From contig CAUBQU010000007.1 of NCBI GenBank assembly GCA_958438185.1, positions 1 to 14,666 on the forward strand: a stretch of 14,666 nucleotides of DNA, written 5' to 3'. The notes under the pieces were generated by a model. That model ran no database searches. It was not told the origin of the DNA and saw only the letters and a list, made by a program, of their open reading frames with translations. A program made the position numbers and the translations under genes. Shown here one piece after another: positions 1-7,378 of this stretch. Position 1 is the first letter of the stretch. Each line of letters opens with the position of its first letter. This DNA comes from an uncultured Oscillospiraceae bacterium. Its GTDB lineage: Bacteria; Bacillota; Clostridia; Oscillospirales; Oscillospiraceae.

Positions 1-14
1 TTTAAGTGCTTTTG

Positions 15-39
15 AACCCCACGCCTAGCGTGGGGTTTT
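15..39 (+). terminator. Rho-independent terminator of a gene left of the window
   Basis: A perfect 10-bp stem AACCCCACGC / GCGTGGGGTT (15-24 with 28-37) has a 3-base loop CTA and is followed on the plus strand by TTTTCGTTAT. No gene is visible to its left in the window, so it probably ends a plus-strand gene outside it. It faces the minus-strand terminator at 46-75. Confidence 0.65.
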
Positions 40-45
40 CGTTAT

Positions 46-75
46 ACAAAAAGCGGCGCCGGTCGCCCGGCGCCG
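46..75 (-). terminator. Terminator of the 6S-like RNA
   Basis: On the minus strand the stem CGGCGCCGG / CCGGCGCCG (67-75 with 54-62, loop of 4) is followed by CTTTTTGTAT. It begins one base beyond the closing helix of the RNA at 76-286 and is the natural end of that transcript. Confidence 0.75.
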
Positions 76-286
76 TCTGTATCCCCGCTTTGGCCGTGCG
101 GCCCCAGTTATAACCTGCACGAGATGGCAGGTGGGTCGCCTCTCTGCTGCTTCGCTGCTTCCAACTTCCACTGGCCGCGCAGGGCGGCAGCGGGAGGCCT
201 GCAATCCACGGCAGAAGTACAGCGTCCCTTGAAAAAGATGTGGGTCTAAATGGGACCGTCACGCACCAAGCAGGGAACGATACAGA
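76..286 (-). ncRNA. ssrS: 6S RNA (RNA polymerase regulator), candidate
   Basis: 6S RNA mimics an open promoter and sequesters housekeeping RNA polymerase. Here the two ends pair exactly (UCUGUAUC, minus 286-279, with GAUACAGA, 83-76). The helix continues imperfectly inward: CCC-GC-UUGG with CCAA-GC-GGG, then GUG/CAC and CGG/CCG. A large internal bubble follows. Its 3' side carries a small hairpin ACCUGC...GCAGGU (112-133), as 6S RNAs typically do in the central bubble. The apical arm is GC-rich and imperfect. About 210 nt is near the family size, and a strong terminator follows directly. I see no separate promoter; it may be processed from the DUF1292 transcript, whose stop codon lies one base upstream of the closing helix. 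The identification rests on shape, not on a covariance search. SRP RNA and RNase P signature sequences were not found. Confidence 0.68.
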
Positions 287-287
287 A

Positions 288-575
288 TTATTCGTCTTCG
301 TCCTCGTTGTCTTCCTCGTAGCATTCTTCGATGAACTGGGCATAGACCCGCTCCAGCTCATCCTCGTCGGTGACAGCGGCAAAGAGCTCTTCGCCGTCCT
401 CTTCGACGACCTTGAGGATGCTGACTTCCAGATCCTCTTCCGCTTCGTCATCGCCAGCGGGGGCCAGGGCATAATACAGGTTGCCGCCGTTTTCTACCGT
501 CGCCAGGATTTCCAGCTCGTAGTCGACGCCGTCCTCATCGGTGATGGTGATGAAATTATCGCCAAATTCGCTCAT
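288..575 (-). CDS. DUF1292 family acidic protein
   Basis: A 95-residue, strongly acidic protein. It starts MSEFGDNFITITDEDG and ends in a Glu/Asp-rich tail (about residues 84-95, EECYEEDNEDEDE). The core with ITDEDGVDYELEIL, then LYYALAP and SILKVVEEDGEELF, fits the DUF1292 (YrzB-like) family, which has no known function and is common in Firmicutes. The ATG at 575 was chosen over the longer open frame because GGGAGG lies 7 bases upstream and a good promoter (609-637) lies just beyond. The upstream part of the open frame is non-coding or antisense. The gene stands alone between feoB and the 6S-like RNA and probably shares a transcript with the RNA. Confidence 0.88.
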   Translation of the reverse strand: MSEFGDNFITITDEDGVDYELEILATVENGGNLYYALAPAGDDEAEEDLEVSILKVVEEDGEELFAAVTDEDELERVYAQFIEECYEEDNEDEDE

Positions 576-608
576 GGTGTGCCTCCCGTCTGTGCATCCG
601 TTTTCTAT

Positions 609-637
609 ATTGTAATCGTCCGGCGGCGGAAAATCAA
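609..637 (-). promoter_or_regulatory. Promoter of the DUF1292 gene
   Basis: On the minus strand TTGATT (637-632), a 17-base spacer and TACAAT (614-609) form a good SigA-type promoter. The start would fall near 602, giving a leader of about 27 bases. Confidence 0.7.
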
Positions 638-709
638 GAGGAAAACGGCGAATCGTGATTCCTGACAAAAATTGCCTGCCGGTTTTGTGTAAGTCGCATT
701 GCAACCACA

Positions 710-2539
710 TCAGAGAAGACGCAGGAGCCATTGCAGTATAAAGCAGAGGGCTGCGCCCAGGGCGGTCGGCAGGCAGATTGCTGCCAGAACGGTTTGCCAG
801 CGCCGCGTCTCTCGCCAGATCGTGGCGATGCTGGTCCCGCAGGGCCAGTGAAACAGGAAAAAGATCATGCAGCACAGGGCCGTCTTCCAAGTCCAGCCGC
901 ACCCGGCAAGGGCAGCGGCCATGGCCGTCTCGGGCAGCGCCGTGTCCAGACCGCCGCCGCAGAGGATCAAAAGGCACAGCGGCAGCATCAGCTCATTAGC
1001 CGGGAGCGATAGGAAAAATGCCAGCAGAATGGGGCCGCTGAGGCCCAGCAGATGCCCGGGGACTTCAAGAAACGCCGCTGCCGCTTGCAGCAGCGTCTCG
1101 CCGCCGGGCAGGGTGCAGTGGGCCAGGAGCCAGATCACGCAGCCCGCCGGTGCGGCGATGCAGACGGCCCGGCCCAGGACCCGCAGCGTCCGGTCCAATG
1201 CCGCCCGGACCAGTACCTGCCCGACCCGGGGCCTGCGATAAGGCGGAAGCTCCAGCAAAAAGCCGCTGGATGCTGCGCTGCCGGTGCGGGCTGTGATGCA
1301 GCGGCACAGCAGCAGCGTCGCCGCGACGGACAGGGCCAGGGCCAGCAGCAAAACGGCGGCCCGCGCCAGCGCAGAGTCCAGTCCGCCCGCGCTCAGCAGC
1401 ATTCCGGCCAGCAGAATGAGCGCCGGGAATCGCCCGTTGCAGGGGATCAGCGCGTTTGTGAGGATGGCCGCCGTCCGGGCGGGGCCGGGGGTCAGGATGC
1501 GGCAGCCGGTGATCCCGGCAGCGTTGCAGCCCAGGCCCATGCACATTGGCAGCGCCATCCGGCCCTCTCCGCCGCAGCGGGCAAAGGGGCGGTCCAGCAA
1601 AAAGGCTACCCGGGGCAGCAGACCGGCATCCTCCAGCAGCGTGAAGAGGGGGAAAAAGATCGCCATCGGCGGCAGCATCACGGCAACGACCCGGGCCGCC
1701 GTGGCGTAAAGTCCCTGGGTCAGTAGGCCGAAGAAAAACGGCGGCAGGCCCTGGAGCCACCGCTCCAGACACCGGCCCAGGGCGTCAAAGCCCGCTTGCA
1801 GCGCCGCCGTGGGATAGTTTGCCCCGGCGATGGTCAGCCAAAGCAGCCCCAGCAGGAGAAAAAGCAAGAACGCCGCGCCAAAGCCTCGGCGCATCAGCAG
1901 CCGGTCAAACCGGTTTGCCTGCGGCGTGGCCGTCTGCCGGACGGCCATGCGGGCGATCTGCCCGGCCCGCCGGGCTTCCTGGCGGGCGTCTGCTGCCGCA
2001 TCGCCATCCCCCGGGGAGGCCAGATAGCCCTGGCAGACTTGCCGGACCAGCTCCTGCAGCTGCAGCAGCCCGGTGCCATGGCCGGCGCTGATGCCTGCCA
2101 CCGGTGCGCCCAGCTGCCGCTGCAGCAGGGGCAGGTCCAGCGCAATGCCCCGGCGCGCCGCTTCATCCAGGAGATTCACTGCGACGACGAGCCGCGTCGT
2201 CAGCCCCAGCAGCTGCTGCACCAGGATCAGATTTCGCTCCAGACAGGTGCCGTCGCAGATGACAAGGACGCAGTCCGGTGTTTGCTGGCGGAGATAGGTC
2301 GCGGTGATCGCCTCGTCGCGGCTGCGGCTGCGCAGGGAATAGGTCCCTGGCAGGTCGACCAGGCGGTAGCGCTTGCCTTTATATGGATAAAACCCCTCGG
2401 CTTGCTCGACTGTTTTGCCGGACCAGTTGCCGGTGTGCTGGCGTAGTCCGGTCAGGCGGTTGAACAGCGTACTTTTGCCCACATTGGGGTTGCCGATCAG
2501 GGCGACGGTGAAATCCGCCGCGCTGTTTCGTCCGGCCAT
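710..2539 (-). CDS. feoB: Ferrous iron transporter FeoB
   Basis: A 609-residue inner-membrane Fe(II) uptake protein with an N-terminal G domain. G1 is GNPNVGKST (16-24), G3 is DLPG (62-65) and G4 is NLLD (122-125). A linker with basic and Ala-rich stretches follows, then a membrane domain from about residue 205 onward. The first Gate half has CMGLGCNAAGITGCR followed by NALIPCNGRFP, the Clostridia-type form with conserved Cys. The second half has LSLPANELMLP and FHWPCGTS. The protein is shorter than E. coli FeoB (about 770) but complete for the short Clostridia form. The start at 2539 has GGAGGG 7 bases upstream. It overlaps the end of feoA by 43 bases, so the two are surely co-translated. 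The longer open frame upstream covers feoA and is not part of the protein. I see no strong terminator after the stop. Confidence 0.95.
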   Translation of the reverse strand: MAGRNSAADFTVALIGNPNVGKSTLFNRLTGLRQHTGNWSGKTVEQAEGFYPYKGKRYRLVDLPGTYSLRSRSRDEAITATYLRQQTPDCVLVICDGTCLERNLILVQQLLGLTTRLVVAVNLLDEAARRGIALDLPLLQRQLGAPVAGISAGHGTGLLQLQELVRQVCQGYLASPGDGDAAADARQEARRAGQIARMAVRQTATPQANRFDRLLMRRGFGAAFLLFLLLGLLWLTIAGANYPTAALQAGFDALGRCLERWLQGLPPFFFGLLTQGLYATAARVVAVMLPPMAIFFPLFTLLEDAGLLPRVAFLLDRPFARCGGEGRMALPMCMGLGCNAAGITGCRILTPGPARTAAILTNALIPCNGRFPALILLAGMLLSAGGLDSALARAAVLLLALALSVAATLLLCRCITARTGSAASSGFLLELPPYRRPRVGQVLVRAALDRTLRVLGRAVCIAAPAGCVIWLLAHCTLPGGETLLQAAAAFLEVPGHLLGLSGPILLAFFLSLPANELMLPLCLLILCGGGLDTALPETAMAAALAGCGWTWKTALCCMIFFLFHWPCGTSIATIWRETRRWQTVLAAICLPTALGAALCFILQWLLRLL

Positions 2540-2784
2540 GGTGTTCCCTCCAATCGTACCAGGATCCCAGCGGCGTCCGCGCTGCGCAGAGCGATGACAG
2601 CGCCCCGGATGCCATAGGCCGATGGGTCGCCCGTCGGGGCGCGCAGGCGGCACGAGATGGGGCAGTCCTCGGTCAGTCCGAGGTCCAGCAGCCGCTGCAG
2701 CAGGGGCCCTTGCAGCTGGAGCAGCGCCACCGTGCCATGTTGGCCGGGTCGCAGCGCGTTCAGCGGCACGCAGTTTTGTAACAT
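2497..2784 (-). CDS. feoA: FeoA domain protein
   Basis: A small (95-residue) cytoplasmic SH3-like FeoA protein, thought to support FeoB-mediated iron uptake. Family features seen are the opening MLQNCVPLNALRPGQHGTV, the LLQRLLDLGLTEDCPI segment (the usual RLxdLGlxpGxxi pattern) and the closing VIALRSADAAGILV. The ATG at 2784 is preferred to an ATG six codons upstream because an excellent AAGGAGG lies 7 bases in front of it. The C-terminus runs about 14 residues past the usual end, and those codons overlap the start of feoB by 43 bases. It is the first gene of a two-gene iron operon with a structured leader (2860-2928). Confidence 0.9.
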   Translation of the reverse strand: MLQNCVPLNALRPGQHGTVALLQLQGPLLQRLLDLGLTEDCPISCRLRAPTGDPSAYGIRGAVIALRSADAAGILVRLEGTPWPDETARRISPSP

Positions 2785-2833
2785 GCTTGCGCCTCCTTCC
2801 AAAAAGTCGCCTATGCCAATGTATCCGTTTTTT

Positions 2834-2857
2834 CGGCTTTTGTGCTACGGGAAGCCG
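2834..2857 (-). other. Second hairpin in the feoA leader
   Basis: On the minus strand CGGCTT / AAGCCG (2857-2852 with 2839-2834) closes a 12-base loop and is followed by an A run, not a T run. It is therefore not a terminator. It lies between the structured element at 2860-2928 and the feoA ribosome binding site. Confidence 0.4.
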
Positions 2858-2859
2858 GT

Positions 2860-2928
2860 CTACTGCGTAAAATGCTTTGGCGCATCCCCCTGGATACCGC
2901 GCCGGTCCCGCATAAGATAGCGCAGTAG
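2860..2928 (-). promoter_or_regulatory. Structured 5' leader element of feoAB, riboswitch-like
   Basis: Four nested helices can be read on the minus strand. P1 is CTACTGCG / CGCAGTAG (2928-2921 with 2867-2860, 8 bp, perfect). P2 is ATGC/GCAT (2913-2910 with 2875-2872), P3 is GGCGC/GCGCC (2903-2899 with 2883-2879) and P4 is ATCC/GGAT (2895-2892 with 2887-2884) with a 4-base loop. A possible TATAAA -10 (2942-2937) would start transcription near 2930, right at the base of P1. I do not recognise a named riboswitch class. An iron- or metal-responsive element is only a guess from the neighbouring genes. Confidence 0.4.
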
Positions 2929-2978
2929 GCGGCGGCTTTATAGATTTTTCCATCCAAGGATCGCATGACGAACGAAAA

Positions 2979-3003
2979 GCCGCACCCCGGGCGGCGGTGC
3001 GGC
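2979..3003 (-). terminator. GC-rich hairpin between the divergent feoA and ATPase genes
   Basis: A perfect 8-bp stem GCCGCACC / GGTGCGGC (2979-2986 with 2996-3003) is followed on the minus strand by TTTTCGTTC. It could stop antisense transcripts from the ATPase gene running into feoA, or act as an operator. There is no minus-strand gene just upstream for it to end. Confidence 0.4.
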
Positions 3004-3039
3004 ATAGCATAGTATGAGTTCTTTTTGGGAGGTTTGCCT

Positions 3040-4116
3040 ATGTCCATTGTCTATTTTCCCGGCGCCAATACGCCCCAGGGCTTTTTTAACCGCTTCTCCG
3101 CCGTGATGGCCGATCCGCGGGTCCGGCGGCGCATTTATCTCAAGGGCGGGCCAGGCTGCGGTAAGTCGACGTTGATGCGCCGTTTGGCCAAGACCGCCGC
3201 CGATCTGGAGGCGGACTGTGAGCTGGGCCTGTGCTCCTCGGATCCGGATTCTTTGGATACGCTGCTGATCGGCCAGGCCGGGTTGGCGGTCTGCGATGCA
3301 ACGCCGCCCCACGCCGCGGAGCCGCCCCTGTGTGGCAGCGACGGCGTGTATCTCGACCTGGGCCGCTTTTACGATGCGGCGGCGCTGGCGCCTATGCGGG
3401 AGGAGCTGGGGCAGCTGCAGGCGGAAAACCAGGCGTGCTACCGCCGGGTCCGGCAGGCGCTGCAGGCGGCGCAGGCGCTGTACCGCCTGCGGGAGGAGCT
3501 GGTGGACCAGCGGGCCGCGGCAGACCGCCTGACGGCAGCTGCTGGGATGCTCCTGACGCCCCTGCTGCGCGGCAGCCGGGGCCAGGGGACGCTGCGGGGG
3601 CTGTTTTTCACCGGCGTTACGCCGTCGGGCTGCATCAGCCGCTATGGGATGTTCCAGTCCGCGGCGACGATCTATCTGCTGCTGGACAGCTGCCATTTGA
3701 GCGGCAGATATCTGCAGGAGATCGCCCGGCTGGCGTTGGATGCGGGGCAAAATGTCATCGCCGGTTATAGCCCGCTGGACCCGGACGGCGGCCCGGCACA
3801 GCTGTACCTGCCCCAGCTGGCGACGGCCTTCGTCCGCCAGAGCAGTCACTTCGCCTGCGATCTGGTGGGGACGACGCCGCTGGATCTGGATGCCCTGGTC
3901 CAGGTCTCGTCTGCGGCCAGCCGTCAGGCGGGCTATCTGCGCCAGATGATGACGCGTCTTCTCGCCGAGGCCGTGCCCGAGCTGCAGGAGGCCAAGGCCC
4001 TGCACGACGCCATCGAGCGCCGGATGCATCCCCACGTCGATTTCAAAGGCGTCACCGAAGCCAGCGAAGCCTGCTGCCGCCAACTGGAACAATGGCTGGA
4101 GCACCCGACAGCGTGA
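3040..4116 (+). CDS. P-loop ATPase of the PRK06851-like type
   Basis: A 358-residue cytoplasmic protein of unknown function. It opens with SIVYFPGANTPQGFFNRFSA, then a clean Walker A GGPGCGKST (36-44). A second, similar half begins near residue 186 (GLFFTGVTPSGCISRY, echoing YFPGANTPQGFFNRF). There the expected P-loop is replaced by LLDSCHLSGRY (214-224), so only the first nucleotide site should work. This tandem layout and the length match the uncharacterised PRK06851 family of Firmicutes. A helical, Gln/Ala/Arg-rich stretch (about 118-165) is probably coiled. The ATG at 3040 has GGGAGG 8 bases upstream; an upstream in-frame TTG is not needed. It diverges from feoAB and ends at a terminator shared with upp. 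The family name is recalled, not searched. Confidence 0.75.
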   Translation: MSIVYFPGANTPQGFFNRFSAVMADPRVRRRIYLKGGPGCGKSTLMRRLAKTAADLEADCELGLCSSDPDSLDTLLIGQAGLAVCDATPPHAAEPPLCGSDGVYLDLGRFYDAAALAPMREELGQLQAENQACYRRVRQALQAAQALYRLREELVDQRAAADRLTAAAGMLLTPLLRGSRGQGTLRGLFFTGVTPSGCISRYGMFQSAATIYLLLDSCHLSGRYLQEIARLALDAGQNVIAGYSPLDPDGGPAQLYLPQLATAFVRQSSHFACDLVGTTPLDLDALVQVSSAASRQAGYLRQMMTRLLAEAVPELQEAKALHDAIERRMHPHVDFKGVTEASEACCRQLEQWLEHPTA

Positions 4117-4139
4117 AGGGAGAACCTTGCAAGAAAGAA

Positions 4140-4171
4140 ACGCAGCGGCACCAAGTTAGGTGCCGCTGCGT
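4140..4171. terminator. Bidirectional terminator between the ATPase gene and upp
   Basis: A 13-bp perfect stem ACGCAGCGGCACC / GGTGCCGCTGCGT has a 6-base loop. On the minus strand (upp side) it is followed by TTTCTTTCTT, the better tail. On the plus strand the tail is TAAATAG. It separates two convergent genes. Confidence 0.8.
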
Positions 4172-4189
4172 AAATAGAATGTATTGCTT

Positions 4190-4822
4190 TTATTTCGTGC
4201 CAAAGATTCGGTCGCCGGCGTCGCCGAGGCCGGGGACGATGTAGGCGTTTTCGTTGAGCTTTTCATCGACTGCTGCGACGAAGACGTCGACATCCGGGTG
4301 CTCCTTCTGGATCAGGGCGACGCCCTCGGGGGCGGCCAGGATGTTCAGCATCGTGATGCTGTGGCAGCCGTATTCCTTCTTGAGGATATCCAGCGTGGCG
4401 CTGGCGCTGCCGCCGGTGGCCAGCATGGGGTCAACGACGAAGACCTGCCGTTCCGCAATATCCGGCGGCATCTTGCAGTAGTACTTCACCGGCTCATGGG
4501 TCTCCGGATCGCGGAACAGGCCGACATGACCGACCTTAGCCGAGGGAATGAGGTCGATGATGCTGTCTACCATGCCGAGGCCTGCCCGCAGGATCGGGAC
4601 GATGGCCATTTTCTTGCCGGAGAGGATCTTCGTGTGAGCCAGGCCGATGGGCGTCTCGACTTCGACGTCCTCCGTCGGCAGGTTGCGGGTGGCTTCGTAG
4701 CACATCAGTGCCGCGATCTCGCCGACGATCTCGCGGAACTCTTTCACGCCCGTGTCTTTATTCCGCAGGATCGACAGCTTATGCTGCAGCAGCGGATGAT
4801 CCAATACATAAATCTTACCCAT
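4190..4822 (-). CDS. upp: Uracil phosphoribosyltransferase
   Basis: A 210-residue cytosolic salvage enzyme that makes UMP and PPi from uracil and PRPP. Visible signatures are the ILRAGLGM segment (77-84), the PRPP loop [10 protein letters not shown] (131-140) and the C-terminal uracil-binding [15 protein letters not shown] (194-208). It has the full family length. The start at 4822 has AAGGAG 7 bases upstream. It begins only 4 bases after tsaB stops, so it is the third gene of the tsaE-tsaB-upp operon, an unusual partner for t6A genes. It ends at the terminator 4140-4171. Confidence 0.97.
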   Translation of the reverse strand: MGKIYVLDHPLLQHKLSILRNKDTGVKEFREIVGEIAALMCYEATRNLPTEDVEVETPIGLAHTKILSGKKMAIVPILRAGLGMVDSIIDLIPSAKVGHVGLFRDPETHEPVKYYCKMPPDIAERQVFVVDPMLATGGSASATLDILKKEYGCHSITMLNILAAPEGVALIQKEHPDVDVFVAAVDEKLNENAYIVPGLGDAGDRIFGTK

Positions 4823-4826
4823 CTTT

Positions 4827-5508
<682 letters not shown>

Positions 5509-5528
<20 letters not shown>

Positions 5529-5949
5529 AGCGTTCGCCTCCGGTGATTGTAATGATTCGGCTTTCGTCTTCTGCGCCCGATGCGATCCGGACTTCGATGG
5601 CGCCTTCCAGCGCCTCCGGCGCATTCTCGCTCCACTCTACGGCGCAGACGCCGCCGCGCTGGAGATAGTCCTCCCAGCCGATGTCGAACAGATCGTCTGT
5701 ACCGGACAGGCGGTAGAGATCAAAGTGGAACAGCGGCACCCGGCCGGAGAGATATTCGTTGACGACCGTATAGGTCGGGCTCGTCACCGGCTCCTGGATG
5801 CCCAGCCCCGCGGCAAGACCCCGGATGAACGCCGTTTTTCCTGCACCCAGGCCGCCGTAAAAGGCGACAAGCTCGCCTGGCTGCAGCCGCGCGCCAAAGG
5901 CACGGCCCAGCTGCTCCGTCTGCCGGGGCGAGTGGGTCGTATAATCCAT
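5509..5949 (-). CDS. tsaE: tRNA t6A modification ATPase TsaE
   Basis: A 146-residue P-loop ATPase that drives turnover of the TsaB-TsaD complex. Walker A is GGLGAGKT (32-39). The conserved TSPTYTVVNEY (56-66), HFDLYRL (75-81) and VEWSE (104-108) are all present, so it should be active. The length is typical. The start at 5949 has only a weak G-rich ribosome binding site (GGGGGC), but no better in-frame start lies upstream. It is the first gene of tsaE-tsaB-upp and is read from the promoter at 6012-6040, divergent from the rodA-like gene. Confidence 0.95.
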
Positions 5950-6011
5950 AATTCTGCCCCCATTTGCCTGCCGGGGCGCAAAAAACGAGCCGCGGCGGTT
6001 GCTTTATGAAC

Positions 6012-6040
6012 ATCATACCATATTCGCCATCTTTTTGCAA
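6012..6040 (-). promoter_or_regulatory. Promoter of tsaE-tsaB-upp
   Basis: On the minus strand TTGCAA (6040-6035), a 17-base spacer and TATGAT (6017-6012), preceded by TGG (extended -10), make a strong SigA-type promoter. The leader to tsaE is about 55 bases. Confidence 0.75.
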
Positions 6041-6048
6041 AACTAATA

Positions 6049-6077
6049 TTTACTTTGTTTGACGGGAATGGTACAAT
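6049..6077 (+). promoter_or_regulatory. Promoter of the rodA/ftsW-like gene
   Basis: TTTACT (6049-6054), a 17-base spacer and TACAAT (6072-6077) with an extended TGG just upstream. The -35 is weak. It lies back to back with the tsaE promoter. Confidence 0.55.
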
Positions 6078-6124
6078 AACCAGAGATTTTCCGCCCGGAT
6101 GCGGGCCGATGGGAGGGGTGCAGA

Positions 6125-7282
6125 ATGCAAAAGCTGGTGCGAAAGCTCAAGGAATTCTTTCAAAAGGGCGATCTGTTGCTGCTACTCCTGTGCCTGGTGA
6201 CATCGGCCTATGGGATCGTCATCATCGCCAGCGCGACCAATTATATGGGCAGCGGCAGCTATATCCTGCGGCAGCTTTTGGCGCTGCTGCTGGGGATCGT
6301 GTGCTATATCGCCTTCACGCTGTTGGATGTGGATATTTTCGCCGAGCGGTGGCATCTGCTGTTTTTGTTCAATGTGCTGTTCCTGCTGCTGCTGGTCCCC
6401 TTCGGCATCGAGGGGACAACGGGCAACCGCAGTTGGATCTCCTTCCCGTTCCTGCCGTTCAATATCCAGCCGGCGGAGCTGTGCAAGATCCCGTTTATTA
6501 TTATTTTGGCCAAAACGATGCAGACCAATCAGCGCAAGCTCAGCGCGCCCCGGTCGATCCTGCAGCTGGGCTTCCAGGTGGCGTTTATCGTGCTGCTGAT
6601 CCTGGTGCTGTCGAAGGATGCGGGCGTTGCGCTGGTGTATGTTTTTATCTTCCTGGTGATGGCCTTTGTCGGCGGCATCAAGCTGCGGTGGTTCCTGGCG
6701 GGCTTTGCCGCCATCGGCGCGGCAGCTCCGCTGGCCTGGAAATACCTGATGCGCGAGGATCAGAAAAACCGCATCGCCATGGTTTTTGATCCGACCATTG
6801 ACCCGGAGGGGACGTCGGTCCGCTGGCATACAAAGCAGAGTATGCTCTCCCTGAACAACGGCGGGCTGACAGGCCAGGGCCTGTTCCACGGCGCCCGGAC
6901 CCAGGCCGGGAGCCTGGCCAACGACCATACGGACTTCATCTTCTCCGCCATCGGCGAGGAGCTGGGGATGCTGGGGGCACTGTTTACCCTGCTGCTGCTG
7001 ACGGCGATCATCGTCCGCTGCGTCTATGTGGGGCTGAAGACGAAAAACTATATGAACCGCCTGATCTGCATCGGCATTGCGGCGATGCTGGTCTTCCAGG
7101 TGGCGATCAATGTCGGCATGTGCATCGGCTCTTTTCCGGTCATCGGCCTGACGCTGCCCTTTATCAGCTATGGCGGCAGCTCCTTGGTCACGATGTATCT
7201 TGCCATGGGCGTTGTCTCCGGGATCCACATGCGGCCCCAGCCGGATTCCGAGAATCGCTATATCTCGCCGCGCTACGAATAA
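6125..7282 (+). CDS. rodA: RodA/FtsW-type (SEDS) peptidoglycan glycosyltransferase
   Basis: A 385-residue polytopic membrane protein of the SEDS family, which polymerises lipid II into glycan strands with a class B PBP. About ten hydrophobic segments are seen. Signatures are GNRSWISF...NIQPAELCKIPFI (100-124), a DAGVAL loop with D165 at the place of the catalytic Asp (usually QPDLGTA), HTDFIFSAIGEELG (268-281) and TLPFISYGGSS (343-353). The C-terminus is short. GGAGGGG precedes the ATG at 6125. RodA is preferred over FtsW because of the AMGVVSGIHMRP ending and lack of division neighbours, but the choice is not certain. It is a single-gene unit between its promoter (6049-6077) and the terminator at 7304-7329. 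Confidence 0.9.
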   Translation: MQKLVRKLKEFFQKGDLLLLLLCLVTSAYGIVIIASATNYMGSGSYILRQLLALLLGIVCYIAFTLLDVDIFAERWHLLFLFNVLFLLLLVPFGIEGTTGNRSWISFPFLPFNIQPAELCKIPFIIILAKTMQTNQRKLSAPRSILQLGFQVAFIVLLILVLSKDAGVALVYVFIFLVMAFVGGIKLRWFLAGFAAIGAAAPLAWKYLMREDQKNRIAMVFDPTIDPEGTSVRWHTKQSMLSLNNGGLTGQGLFHGARTQAGSLANDHTDFIFSAIGEELGMLGALFTLLLLTAIIVRCVYVGLKTKNYMNRLICIGIAAMLVFQVAINVGMCIGSFPVIGLTLPFISYGGSSLVTMYLAMGVVSGIHMRPQPDSENRYISPRYE

Positions 7283-7303
7283 CGTTCCCGCTTACATTTC
7301 TGC

Positions 7304-7329
7304 AAGGCTCCGGTTTTCCGGGGCCTTTT
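7304..7329 (+). terminator. Terminator of the rodA-like gene
   Basis: Stem AAGGCTCCGG / CCGGGGCCTT (one G-T pair) with a TTTT loop, followed by TTGCTGT. The -10 of the next gene starts 5 bases beyond it. Confidence 0.75.
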
Positions 7330-7333
7330 GCTG

Positions 7334-7339
7334 TATAAT
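7334..7339 (+). promoter_or_regulatory. -10 element of the SLH protein gene
   Basis: A perfect TATAAT about 40 bases before the start codon. The -35 region would fall inside the preceding terminator hairpin and is poor, so strength is uncertain. Confidence 0.5.
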
Positions 7340-7378
7340 GAGCGTGCGAGAAATGACGCAGAAAGCGAGGTCAGAACC

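Noticed and set aside
76..286. SRP RNA or RNase P RNA for the structured RNA
   Set aside because: A GGAAGCAGC piece recalls SRP RNA, but the tetraloop and asymmetric loop signature are missing, and RNase P core sequences are absent.
660..709. Terminator after feoB
   Set aside because: Only a weak ACAAAA/TTTTTGT pairing with no GC-rich stem; not convincing.
576..977. N-terminal extension of the DUF1292 frame to 229 codons
   Set aside because: It would run over the promoter and into feoB; the short form has the RBS and family start.
2860..2928. Assignment of the feoA leader to the NiCo/czcD riboswitch
   Set aside because: Only a GGGAC piece recalls that class; the four-way junction and its paired conserved boxes are not visible.
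2540..3010. N-terminal extension of FeoB to 766 residues
   Set aside because: The extra part overlaps feoA in another frame and lacks FeoB homology; the G domain starts right after the ATG at 2539.
2938..4104. A 388-codon minus-strand frame opposite the P-loop ATPase
   Set aside because: Gln/Arg/His-rich shadow with no family features; the plus strand has Walker A, RBS and terminator.
6182..7228. A 348-codon minus-strand frame opposite the rodA-like gene
   Set aside because: Asp/His/Gln-rich shadow of membrane-protein codons; no RBS-supported start.
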